Shown: one piece after another, positions 1-5,153 of the stretch
Layout of the letters: the number at the start of each line of letters is the position of its first letter
Position numbering within the stretch: position 1 is the stretch's first letter
Origin: JAAZIN01 sp033809435
GTDB lineage: Bacteria > Bacillota > Dethiobacteria > DTU022
Assembly: GCA_033809435.1 (NCBI GenBank)
Contig: JAPXLS010000155.1
Location: 1-5,153, forward strand
Length of the DNA stretch: 5,153 nucleotides
Direction: 5' to 3'
Position numbers and translations under genes: made by a program
Notes under the pieces: model-generated
Database searches by the model: none
Seen by the model: only the letters and a program-made list of their open reading frames with translations
What the model was told of the DNA's origin: nothing

Positions 1-381
1 ATCCGGGAGAACCTTGATAAATTGTCCCTTTTTAAAGGTGTTCCTGTGCATTCATTTATCAGTGATTTCAAGGAATATGATTCAGCCAAATATAATTTAC
101 AGACAACGATAGAGGCCATGCTGGATATTTGCAATCATATTATTGCCCGGAATGCCTATGAGGTCCCCAAAACCAACGCTGACGCTTTTCGGCTGCTTTG
201 CCGCAAAAAAATCCTCAGCGCGGATATGGAGGACACCTACACGGCCATGGCCAGGTTCAGAAACAGAGTTGTGCACCTGTACGATCAGGTTGACAGCCGG
301 GAAATTTTCCGCATGATCAACGAGAATCTGGCAGATTTCGAGCGTTTTCTTGAGGATATCAAAAATGTAATGCATCTTTAG
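1..381 (+). CDS. hepT: HepT-like HEPN-domain ribonuclease toxin (DUF86 family), 5'-truncated by window edge
   Basis: The reading frame is open from base 1 to the TAG at 379-381, giving 126 visible residues. The family usually has about 135-145, so only the first few residues and the start codon are missing; the in-frame TTG at 22 is probably internal. Visible hallmarks are the helix containing EAMLDICNHII and, at bases 259-282, the HEPN active-site motif R-x4-H-x-Y (within RNRVVHLYDQVD). In HEPN/MNT toxin-antitoxin pairs this motif forms the RNase site, and the nearby tyrosine is the residue modified by the MntA nucleotidyltransferase antitoxin. No MNT gene lies downstream, so a partner, if present, would be upstream of the window. 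GC content is about 45% by hand count, clearly below the genes that follow, which fits a mobile defence-type cassette. Family assignment is firm; the toxin role is inferred from the family. Confidence 0.85.
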   Translation: MRENLDKLSLFKGVPVHSFISDFKEYDSAKYNLQTTIEAMLDICNHIIARNAYEVPKTNADAFRLLCRKKILSADMEDTYTAMARFRNRVVHLYDQVDSREIFRMINENLADFERFLEDIKNVMHL

Positions 382-452
382 GTTCCAGCCGGGATATACC
401 AGGCCTGCCGTTTCGACTATGCCCAAACCAATTATTCCCTCCAGTACCCCTG

Positions 453-482
453 TTGGCACCAGATCCTCATTTGCTGTAAAAT
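453..482 (+). promoter_or_regulatory. Candidate sigma-A promoter for the two-component operon
   Basis: TTGGCA (453-458, one mismatch to TTGACA) and TAAAAT (477-482, one mismatch to TATAAT) are separated by 18 bases. Transcription would begin near 489, giving a leader of about 30 bases that contains the ribosome binding site at 507-515. This is the only convincing pair I found in the 137-base gap between hepT and the response regulator gene. No TGTCAC-type repeats like those before the transporter genes are present here, so autoregulation is not indicated. Based on sequence match only. Confidence 0.45.
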
Positions 483-506
483 GAATATGGCCCTGCATCA
501 TCGGAC

Positions 507-515
507 AGGAAGGAG
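507..515 (+). promoter_or_regulatory. Ribosome binding site of the response regulator gene
   Basis: AGGAAGGAG contains two overlapping Shine-Dalgarno cores. The GGAG part ends only 3 bases before the ATG at 519, while the upstream AGGA gives 8 bases. The following GTG at 522 would have 6 bases from GGAG, so initiation at the second codon is possible; the protein would differ by one residue. Confidence 0.6.
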
Positions 516-518
516 CAA

Positions 519-1202
519 ATGGTGAAGGAGATCTTGATCGTCGAGGATGACAAGACCATTGCCATGGGCATCGAATATGCCCTGGGGCGCGAAGGCTTCT
601 CCACCCGTGCCTGCTACGACTTCGGCAGCGCCAGGGACTGCATTCTGAACCGGGACTTTCTGCTCGTCATTCTGGATGTCAACCTTCCAGACGGCAGCGG
701 CTTTGAGCTGTGCAGGCTGATCCGTTCAAGGGGGGAAACGCCGGTCATCTTCCTTACCGTCTGCGATGACGAGATCAACACGATCATGGGGCTGGACCTG
801 GGGGCTGACGACTATATCGCCAAACCCTTCCGGGTGCGGGAGCTGATCTCGCGGATCAACAGTGTACTGCGCCGCTACAACCGCCAGCCCGCGGAAGAGA
901 AGGAGATCATCATCGGCGATCTCAGAATCAACCCGGTCGAGGCGAAGGTTTACAAAAACAACCAACCGGTCTGGCTCAGCGCCCTGGAATACAAGCTCAT
1001 GCTCACACTGGCCTATCACAGAGGGCAGGTGCTCACCCGCAACCAGATTCTGCGGGAGATCTGGGACCTGGCCGGCGATTTTGTAAGCGACAACACCCTT
1101 ACCGTCTACATCAAACGGCTGCGCGAAAAGATCGAGGACGACCCCCGGGAACCGAAAATTATCCGAACCGTCCGCGGCCTGGGTTACAGGGCTGGTGATT
1201 AA
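519..1202 (+). CDS. OmpR/PhoB-family response regulator transcription factor
   Basis: This is the DNA-binding output of a two-component system. The 227 residues are the normal length for the family. The receiver domain (about 1-120) has the full active site: acidic pair Asp10/Asp11, phosphoacceptor Asp53 in LDVNLPDGSG, Thr80, Lys102 in AKPF, and the switch aromatic Tyr99. A winged-helix domain (about 130-225) follows, with the recognition-helix region DNTLTVYIKRLREKIE and the terminal IIRTVRGLGYR hairpin. The gene overlaps the kinase start by 8 bases, so the two are co-translated and are almost certainly cognate. By the family rule it should bind direct repeats about 11 bp apart; such an array lies before the ABC transporter genes at 2600-2639. 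The family call is very secure; the specific subfamily (there is no basis for naming it phoB or bceR) is not. Confidence 0.96.
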   Translation: MVKEILIVEDDKTIAMGIEYALGREGFSTRACYDFGSARDCILNRDFLLVILDVNLPDGSGFELCRLIRSRGETPVIFLTVCDDEINTIMGLDLGADDYIAKPFRVRELISRINSVLRRYNRQPAEEKEIIIGDLRINPVEAKVYKNNQPVWLSALEYKLMLTLAYHRGQVLTRNQILREIWDLAGDFVSDNTLTVYIKRLREKIEDDPREPKIIRTVRGLGYRAGD

Positions 1203-2517
1203 GATAATACCTTCCCGCAACCCTGAAGTAAAAAAGCTGCTCGTCCTATTTGTCCTGCTGCTGGCTGGAATGATCATCGCCGCAGCCCTGCTGACCGCCG
1301 CGGACCGCCTCTACATGAAAGAAGCCCTCATCCGGAGCCAGGCCTCCATCATCGGCGCCATGACAGAAAAATATCCGGGGGCGGAACGGGAGCTCATTGA
1401 GCTGATCATGCGCCCTGACAGGGAGACCACTGCCAGGGGAAAGGATATCCTTTCCCGCTACGGCATCAGCAGCGGCAACCTGGAACCGGCGACCCCCCTG
1501 ATGCAAAGGCTATTCCGCTACAACCTGATCATCTATCTGCTGCTGCCCCTGCTCACCGGCGTTCTCTTCGCCGTAGCGGCCCTGCTCTTCTTAAGAAACC
1601 GCTATGAACAGATCAGGGGAATCACCCGCTATACCGGGGAGATCAGCCGGGGCAATTATGCGCTTGATATCCGGGACAACCGCGAAGGCGATCTGAGCAT
1701 CCTTAAAAATGAGATCTACAAGATTACCACGCTGCTCAGGGAGCAGGCTGCGGCGCTGCAGCAGGAGAAAGCGCTGCTGGCCGATTCCCTGGCCGACATC
1801 TCGCACCAGTTGAAGACGCCGCTGACCTCTCTCTCTGTTTTAAACGATCTGCTGGCAGAAAACCCTGCAGAAGAAGAAAGGGGGATTTTCCTGGAGCGCA
1901 TGAGGGGCCAGCTCGACCGCATCGAGTGGCTGGTCAGCTCGCTGCTGAAGCTTTCCCGGCTCGATGCCGGGGCCGTAACCATGAAAGGGGAGCATGTCCC
2001 TGTCCGCCCCCTTGTGGAGAAAGCCCTGGCCACCCTGGCCCTGCCGTTGGAGATCAAAGCGCTGCAGCTGCACCTGGAAGGCGATGCAAAGGCCTGCTTT
2101 ACCGGCGATTTTGAATGGAGCTGTGAAGCGCTTATCAATGTTATGAAGAACTGCATCGAGCATGCCCCGGAGGAAGGATCACTGAGGATCCTTTTCGAGC
2201 AGAACCCTATCTATACAGTGATCACCATTGCCGACAGCGGCACCGGAATTGCGCCGGAGGATCTACCGCATATTTTCACCCGTTTCTACAAGGGCAAAGA
2301 CGCTGCTCCGGACCAGGTGGGCATCGGCCTGGCCATGGCCAAAGCCATCGTGGAAAAGCAGGGCGGCGAGATTACCGTGAAAAGTGAGCCCGGACAGGGC
2401 ACGGAGTTCACCATCAAATTTTACCGCAAATCTGTGAGTCAAGGGGACGGTGACTTTGACTCACCTTCCCTTGCTGCCCGGGCAAGCCTGCCCCACCCAA
2501 GCCCTTTCTGTCGTTAA
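1195..2517 (+). CDS. Membrane sensor histidine kinase with an abnormal C-terminal extension
   Basis: This is the cognate kinase of the preceding regulator, 440 residues long. TM1 is about 15-34, an extracytoplasmic sensor of about 70 residues follows, and TM2 is about 110-133. Then come a HAMP-like linker (about 134-190), HisKA with the phospho-acceptor His204 in ISHQLKTPL, and a HATPase domain with N-box Asn315/Asn319, G1 box DSGTGI (347-352), F box IFTRFYKG (360-367) and G2 box GIGLAMAKAI (376-385). The catalytic core normally ends around residue 411 (FTIKFYR). Residues 412-440 have no family counterpart that I recognise and are encoded through the inverted repeat at 2434-2464, so the tail is probably acquired read-through. 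The GTG at 1195 is preferred because the next ATG (1270) would cut TM1; its ribosome site is weak (AGGG at 1188-1191), fitting coupling to the regulator. The sensor loop is too long for a BceS-type intramembrane-sensing kinase. The signal is unknown. Confidence 0.95.
   Translation: MIKIIPSRNPEVKKLLVLFVLLLAGMIIAAALLTAADRLYMKEALIRSQASIIGAMTEKYPGAERELIELIMRPDRETTARGKDILSRYGISSGNLEPATPLMQRLFRYNLIIYLLLPLLTGVLFAVAALLFLRNRYEQIRGITRYTGEISRGNYALDIRDNREGDLSILKNEIYKITTLLREQAAALQQEKALLADSLADISHQLKTPLTSLSVLNDLLAENPAEEERGIFLERMRGQLDRIEWLVSSLLKLSRLDAGAVTMKGEHVPVRPLVEKALATLALPLEIKALQLHLEGDAKACFTGDFEWSCEALINVMKNCIEHAPEEGSLRILFEQNPIYTVITIADSGTGIAPEDLPHIFTRFYKGKDAAPDQVGIGLAMAKAIVEKQGGEITVKSEPGQGTEFTIKFYRKSVSQGDGDFDSPSLAARASLPHPSPFCR
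2434..2464. repeat. REP-like palindrome inside the kinase 3' end
   Basis: The arms GTGAGTCAA (2434-2442) and TTGACTCAC (2456-2464) are perfect 9-bp inverted repeats around a 13-base loop containing GGGGACGG. One G-T and one G-C pair (2443/2455, 2444/2454) can extend the stem. The element lies within the kinase frame and encodes part of its odd tail. The shape (short GC-containing palindrome at the 3' edge of a gene, with GGGGAC next to TTGACTCAC) resembles REP/RAYT-mobilised or similar dispersed repeats. That class assignment is inference, because copy number cannot be seen here. No T-run follows, so it is not a canonical terminator. Confidence 0.65.
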
Positions 2518-2566
2518 TGTTCATGGGATACAAAAGATACATCCACCTGCCAAAGCCTCCGTCCCC

Positions 2567-2582
2567 GTGGCTACGTGGCTAC
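2567..2582 (+). repeat. Tandem 8-bp direct repeat
   Basis: GTGGCTAC occurs twice head to tail (2567-2574 and 2575-2582) with no spacer. It may be a slippage product or a footprint of an insertion/excision event. No function is evident. Confidence 0.6.
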
Positions 2583-2599
2583 CGTACCCGCGATTGGTA

Positions 2600-2639
2600 T
2601 GTGACTGAAGTGTCACCAAAATTGTCACCGCAGAGTCAC
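2600..2639 (+). promoter_or_regulatory. Array of four TGTCAC-like hexamers, candidate response-regulator operator
   Basis: Hexamers TGTGAC (2600), TGTCAC (2611), TGTCAC (2623) and AGTCAC (2634) all point the same way, with start-to-start distances of 11, 12 and 11 bases, about one helical turn each. The last three share the longer core GTCACC. OmpR/PhoB-family regulators bind as head-to-tail dimers on direct repeats about 11 bp apart, so this fits two adjacent dimer sites for the regulator encoded at 519-1202. The array ends 10 bases before a perfect TATAAT (2650-2655), as in PhoB-activated promoters where the operator replaces the -35 box. Binding by this particular regulator is inferred. 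The repeats could instead be the end of a decayed mobile element. Confidence 0.5.
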
Positions 2640-2641
2640 CC

Positions 2642-2669
2642 TGGACAATTATAATCAGGATAATAGAAT
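2642..2669 (+). promoter_or_regulatory. Alternative, factor-independent sigma-A promoter
   Basis: TGGACA (2642-2647) and TAGAAT (2664-2669) each miss consensus by one base and are 16 bases apart. The pair overlaps the perfect TATAAT at 2650. If used, transcription would begin near 2676, right at the left arm of the inverted repeat at 2675-2743. It could give basal expression of the transporter genes. Confidence 0.35.
2650..2655 (+). promoter_or_regulatory. Perfect -10 box of a putative activator-dependent promoter
   Basis: TATAAT matches the sigma-A consensus exactly. At the position expected for a -35 box (about 2627-2632) the sequence is ACCGCA, which is poor, and that position falls within the TGTCAC array. 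This is the pattern expected of a promoter that needs a bound regulator. Transcription would begin near 2662, giving a leader of about 100 bases before the ATPase gene. Confidence 0.45.
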
Positions 2670-2674
2670 ATATC

Positions 2675-2743
2675 CGGGGACAGTTACAATCAGGGCGAGC
2701 ATTGCCCGCACGCGGAAACATTAATTTTTCTGCCCTGTCCCCG
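2675..2743 (+). repeat. Long-range inverted repeat in the transporter mRNA leader
   Basis: CGGGGACAG (2675-2683) and CTGTCCCCG (2735-2743) are perfect 9-bp complements around 51 bases. A small internal stem GGGC/GCCC (2693-2696 with 2704-2707) sits in the loop. The right arm ends 2 bases before the Shine-Dalgarno sequence at 2746, so in mRNA the stem would abut the ribosome site. The arms are relatives of GGGGACGG in the upstream palindrome, so the structure may be a repeat remnant, a leader regulatory stem, or both. Confidence 0.5.
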
Positions 2744-2745
2744 CC

Positions 2746-2753
2746 GGAAGGAG
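2746..2753 (+). promoter_or_regulatory. Ribosome binding site of the ABC ATPase gene
   Basis: GGAAGGAG lies 9 bases before the ATG at 2763. It is a strong Gram-positive-type Shine-Dalgarno sequence that fixes this start. Confidence 0.75.
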
Positions 2754-2762
2754 TCAGGTCTC

Positions 2763-3446
2763 ATGGAAATACTGCGGGTAGAAAATCTGTCCAAAGTTTA
2801 CGGGAGCGGCGCTGCACAGGTCAAGGCCGTTGACGGCATCTCTTTCAGCGTTAAAAAGGGGGAATTCACGGCCATCATCGGCGCCTCCGGCTCGGGCAAG
2901 TCAACACTTTTGCATATGCTCGGGGGTGTGGACCGGCCCACTTCGGGCAAGGTCTTCGTTGAAGAAACAGACATCTACAGACTCAATGAAACAAAGCTGG
3001 CCATATTCAGGCGCCGCCAGGTAGGGCTCATCTATCAGTTCTACAACCTGCTGCCCATCCTGAGCGTGGAGGAAAATATCACCCTGCCGCTGCTGCTCGA
3101 CGGAAGAAAGATCGATCCGCAATTCCTGAACGAGCTGCTGGAGACCCTGAATCTGGCAGGAAGGGCCTCCCACCTGCCCAACGAGCTTTCCGGCGGAGAG
3201 CAGCAGCGTGTCTCCATCGGCCGCGCCCTGATCAACCGGCCGGCCCTGGTCCTGGCCGATGAGCCCACCGGCAACCTGGACAGCAAAAATTCACAGGAGA
3301 TCGTGGAGCTGCTGAAGCTGTCGAACCGGCGCTACCACCAGACCCTGCTCCTGGTCACCCATTCCGCTGACATCGCTCTGCAGGCCGACCGCGTGATCAC
3401 CCTGGCCGACGGACGCATTGTCAAAGACGAGGTGATCCGGCAGTGA
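2763..3446 (+). CDS. ABC transporter ATP-binding protein, MacB/LolD/FtsE-type
   Basis: This is the cytoplasmic ATPase that would power the permease encoded next. Its 227 residues are standard for the MacB/LolD/FtsE group. All nucleotide-binding motifs are intact: Walker A GASGSGKST (40-48), Q-loop Gln92 in YQFYNLLPILSVEENI, signature LSGGEQ (142-147), Walker B LVLADE (162-167) with catalytic Glu167, D-loop NLDS (171-174) and switch His200 in VTHS. The PTGNLD stretch and the short C-terminus (DRVITLADGRIV) are typical of this group. The start is set by the ribosome site at 2746. The stop TGA overlaps the permease GTG in GTGA (3443-3446), indicating translational coupling and a two-protein complex. 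The substrate is unknown; related systems export peptides, lipids or lipoproteins, or act as mechanotransmitters. Confidence 0.96.
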   Translation: MEILRVENLSKVYGSGAAQVKAVDGISFSVKKGEFTAIIGASGSGKSTLLHMLGGVDRPTSGKVFVEETDIYRLNETKLAIFRRRQVGLIYQFYNLLPILSVEENITLPLLLDGRKIDPQFLNELLETLNLAGRASHLPNELSGGEQQRVSIGRALINRPALVLADEPTGNLDSKNSQEIVELLKLSNRRYHQTLLLVTHSADIALQADRVITLADGRIVKDEVIRQ

Positions 3447-5153
3447 ACATTTTAAATGTACTCACCCGGCGCAGCCTCAGACTGAACCGGAAGCGCACCA
3501 TCGTCACCATCATCGGGATCATTCTCTCTGCGGCGATGATCTGCGCCACCATCTCCATCGCCGTCAGTTTTCAGGATCTTTTTGTGCAGAGAGCAAAGCA
3601 GACGGATGGTAACTTTCATGCCACCTTCCGCGGCGTCAGCCTGGAACAGAGCAAATATATCACTGAAAACGCCTATACCAAAACGGCAATGTTCAGCCGG
3701 AACCTGGGCTTCGCTCTTTTCAGCCAATCCACAAATGAGTACCGGCCCTATTTCTTGATCAAGGAGTATGATGCCGTCGCCCTGAGGCACATGCCCATTC
3801 AGCTCACCGAGGGACGCTATCCGGAAAAAACGGGAGAGATCCTGCTTTCCGAAGAGGCAATCCAGCACGGCGGGCAGGCCTACCGCATCGGCGAGACCAT
3901 CGCCTTCGAACTGGGTGAAAGATATGACCCCGAGGGTGAAACCCTCGCGGCTGATGCTCCCCTTTGCGAAAACGAACAATTCACGGCCACCTCCACCAGG
4001 GCCTATACCATCACCGGATATATTGCCAGACCGCATTTCGAGAACTTTACCAGTGCCCCGGGCTATACACTGGTGGCCTATCTGGATCCCGCAACCCTCG
4101 GCGCGGGTGAACTGGTCAACATCTCTATCGTGGGGAAGAACCCCCGTCAGATCTATGACCGGGTACCGGAAATAGCCGCCGCGGCAGGGGATCCGGAATA
4201 CAGTTACAACCGCGAACTGCTGCAATACCTGGGGATAACCAAAAACGAAAAAGCTGTGGCCATGCTTTATAGCGTTGCCGGGATTGTCATCCTGCTCATC
4301 GCCGTCGGTTCGGTAACGGTAATCTACAACGCCTTCGCCATCTCGGTGAGCGAGCGCAAAAAACAGTTCGGCCTGCTCGCCGGCGCCGGGGCCACGCCCG
4401 GGCAGATCCGGCGTTCTGTATTCTCCGAGGGCGCCTTCCTGGGGCTCATCGGCATACCGCTGGGGCTGCTCTCAGGCATTGGCGGCATCGGTGTGACTCT
4501 TTCCATCGTGAACCGTCTGATGCCGGGCCTCCTCTTCGAGCAGGATGTGCTCCTGGGCCTGGTCATCTCCCCATCCTTGATCCCCCTGACGGTGCTCTTT
4601 GTCGGGCTGATCATCCTCATCTCGGCCTACCTGCCGGCCAAAAGGGCCGCAGCCACCTCGCCCATCGAGGCCATCCGGCAGAGCGCCGATATCAAAATCA
4701 AGGGGAAAACGGTGAAAACCTCCCGGCTGACACGCTTCCTTTTCGGTATCGAGGGCGAGCTGGCCCTGAAAAACCTGAAACGCAACCGCCGCCGCTACCG
4801 GACCACCGTCTTCTCGCTCTTCATCAGCATCGTGCTCTTTGTTTCCTTCTCCACCTTCGTAAATTATGTCTTTACCGGCGCCGGCCTCTACTACGAGGAG
4901 ATAAATTTTGACATGGTCATCATGGCCATGGACTTGCTCCCCGAAGAGCAAAGGGAGCTGTCCGAGCAAATTGCCTCCCTTGAGGGGGTGGAAAGATGCG
5001 CCATGGTCAGGGAGCGGCCCATGGACACGTGGCTGGGGGTAAATAGGTTCAGCCCCTATTTTCAGAAGAATTTCCTTGATGAGAACCGGCTCCCCGCTGA
5101 TGAGACCGGGCACTACCGCTACTACTTTCACCTGCTGGCGCTGGGGGAGGAGG
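3443..5153 (+). CDS. FtsX-domain ABC transporter permease, 3'-truncated by window edge
   Basis: The frame opens with GTG at 3443, overlapping the ATPase stop by 4 bases, and stays open to the window end (570 codons plus one base). It is preferred over the ATG at 3538 or later because that would remove TM1. TM1 is about residues 19-41. A large extracytoplasmic domain follows (about 42-270), as in MacB-type permeases. The first FtsX domain has TM segments near 275-295, 333-353 and 379-397 and the hallmark PAKRAAATSPIEAIR at 398-412. A second repeat begins with ELALKNLKRNRRRYRTTVF (439-457), TM5 about 454-473, and the start of a second external domain. Two-repeat FtsX permeases of this type usually reach about 800-900 residues, so perhaps 250-300 remain unseen. 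It would form the membrane part of the transporter with the preceding ATPase. The topology (big loop after TM1) differs from BceB, whose large loop lies between TM7 and TM8. Confidence 0.93.
   Translation, partial: MNILNVLTRRSLRLNRKRTIVTIIGIILSAAMICATISIAVSFQDLFVQRAKQTDGNFHATFRGVSLEQSKYITENAYTKTAMFSRNLGFALFSQSTNEYRPYFLIKEYDAVALRHMPIQLTEGRYPEKTGEILLSEEAIQHGGQAYRIGETIAFELGERYDPEGETLAADAPLCENEQFTATSTRAYTITGYIARPHFENFTSAPGYTLVAYLDPATLGAGELVNISIVGKNPRQIYDRVPEIAAAAGDPEYSYNRELLQYLGITKNEKAVAMLYSVAGIVILLIAVGSVTVIYNAFAISVSERKKQFGLLAGAGATPGQIRRSVFSEGAFLGLIGIPLGLLSGIGGIGVTLSIVNRLMPGLLFEQDVLLGLVISPSLIPLTVLFVGLIILISAYLPAKRAAATSPIEAIRQSADIKIKGKTVKTSRLTRFLFGIEGELALKNLKRNRRRYRTTVFSLFISIVLFVSFSTFVNYVFTGAGLYYEEINFDMVIMAMDLLPEEQRELSEQIASLEGVERCAMVRERPMDTWLGVNRFSPYFQKNFLDENRLPADETGHYRYYFHLLALGEE

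Larger units (their letters stand above)
2518..2762 (+). other. Repeat-rich intergenic control region before the ABC transporter genes
   Basis: These 245 bases carry no convincing gene. Read 5' to 3' they contain CCGTCCCC (2559-2566, inverse of the GGGGACGG inside the upstream palindrome), a tandem GTGGCTAC pair (2567-2582), four TGTCAC-like hexamers (2600-2639), an AT-rich promoter zone (2642-2670), a long-range inverted repeat (2675-2743) and a strong ribosome binding site (2746-2753). The composition and repeat density differ sharply from the flanking coding DNA. The region appears to combine a regulated promoter with debris of a dispersed repeat. Confidence 0.6.

Noticed and set aside
382..452. 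Terminator after hepT
   Set aside because: I found no stem of useful length with a following T-run in this stretch.
97..501. 134-codon open frame on the - strand over hepT
   Set aside because: It is antisense to the well-supported HEPN motif and shows no protein family signal.
2434..2486. Rho-independent terminator at the end of the kinase gene
   Set aside because: The palindrome 2434-2464 and the small CTTGC/GCAAG stem (2470-2486) are both inside the reading frame and are not followed by a run of T.
2521..2721. 66-codon open frame on the - strand in the intergenic gap
   Set aside because: It crosses the hexamer array, promoter and inverted-repeat arm, has no plausible ribosome site that I can see, and encodes nothing recognisable.
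2693..2729. Attenuator made of the GGGC/GCCC hairpin and the later TTAATTTTT
   Set aside because: The stem has only 4 bp and 13 bases separate it from the T-rich stretch, so it does not fit an intrinsic terminator.
3452..4225. Long open frame of 257 codons on the - strand
   Set aside because: It lies fully antisense to the first external domain of the permease, has no family-like motifs, and the + strand frame is clearly coding with TM and FtsX signatures.
4472..5131. Open frame of 219 codons on the - strand
   Set aside because: It is an antisense shadow of the permease. The translation is rich in G, D, E and H in the manner of a reversed hydrophobic, GC-rich gene, with no recognisable domain.
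2763..5153. BceAB-type antimicrobial peptide detoxification transporter
   Set aside because: The permease has its large external domain directly after TM1 and FtsX-repeat architecture. BceB has its large loop between TM7 and TM8. The kinase loop is also too long for BceS.

Overview
The window looks like a chromosomal segment of a Gram-positive anaerobe, most plausibly a moderately GC-rich member of the Clostridia (Desulfotomaculum/Pelotomaculum/Moorella-like). This is inferred from protein style, strong GGAGG-type ribosome binding sites, GTG starts inside operons, and a two-component system placed next to a MacB/FtsX-type ABC transporter. Sequence alone does not fix the taxon. All genes are on the + strand.

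Layout. Bases 1-381 hold the 3' part of a HEPN-family hepT gene (toxin half of the HEPN/MNT type toxin-antitoxin systems); its start, and any nucleotidyltransferase partner, lie upstream of the window. Its base composition is lower in GC than what follows (about 45% by hand count over 1-360, against about 60% over 541-660). After a 137-base gap with a plausible sigma-A promoter comes a response regulator (519-1202) overlapping by 8 bases a membrane sensor histidine kinase (1195-2517). A 245-base gap (2518-2762) is full of short repeats and probable control signals. It is followed by an ABC transporter ATPase (2763-3446) and, with a 4-base GTGA overlap, a large FtsX-type permease (3443 to beyond the window end; 570 codons visible, no stop).

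How the genes work together. The kinase should sense an envelope signal and phosphorylate the OmpR/PhoB-type regulator at Asp53. The most attractive target in view is the gap before the transporter. There, four TGTCAC-like hexamers stand 11, 12 and 11 bases apart and end 10 bases before a perfect TATAAT that lacks a good -35 box, which is the geometry of a PhoB-class activated promoter. The transporter is a MacB/LolD-like (type VII) ABC system with a long first extracytoplasmic domain; its substrate cannot be read from the sequence. It is not a classical BceAB-type permease by topology.

The most unusual points are: (i) the kinase C-terminus runs 29 codons past its normal end through a perfect 9-bp inverted repeat that looks like a REP-type or mobile-repeat insertion; (ii) GGGGACRG arms recur in alternating orientation across 2443-2742; and (iii) the tandem TGTCAC array. 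I saw no RNA gene, CRISPR array or intact insertion sequence.
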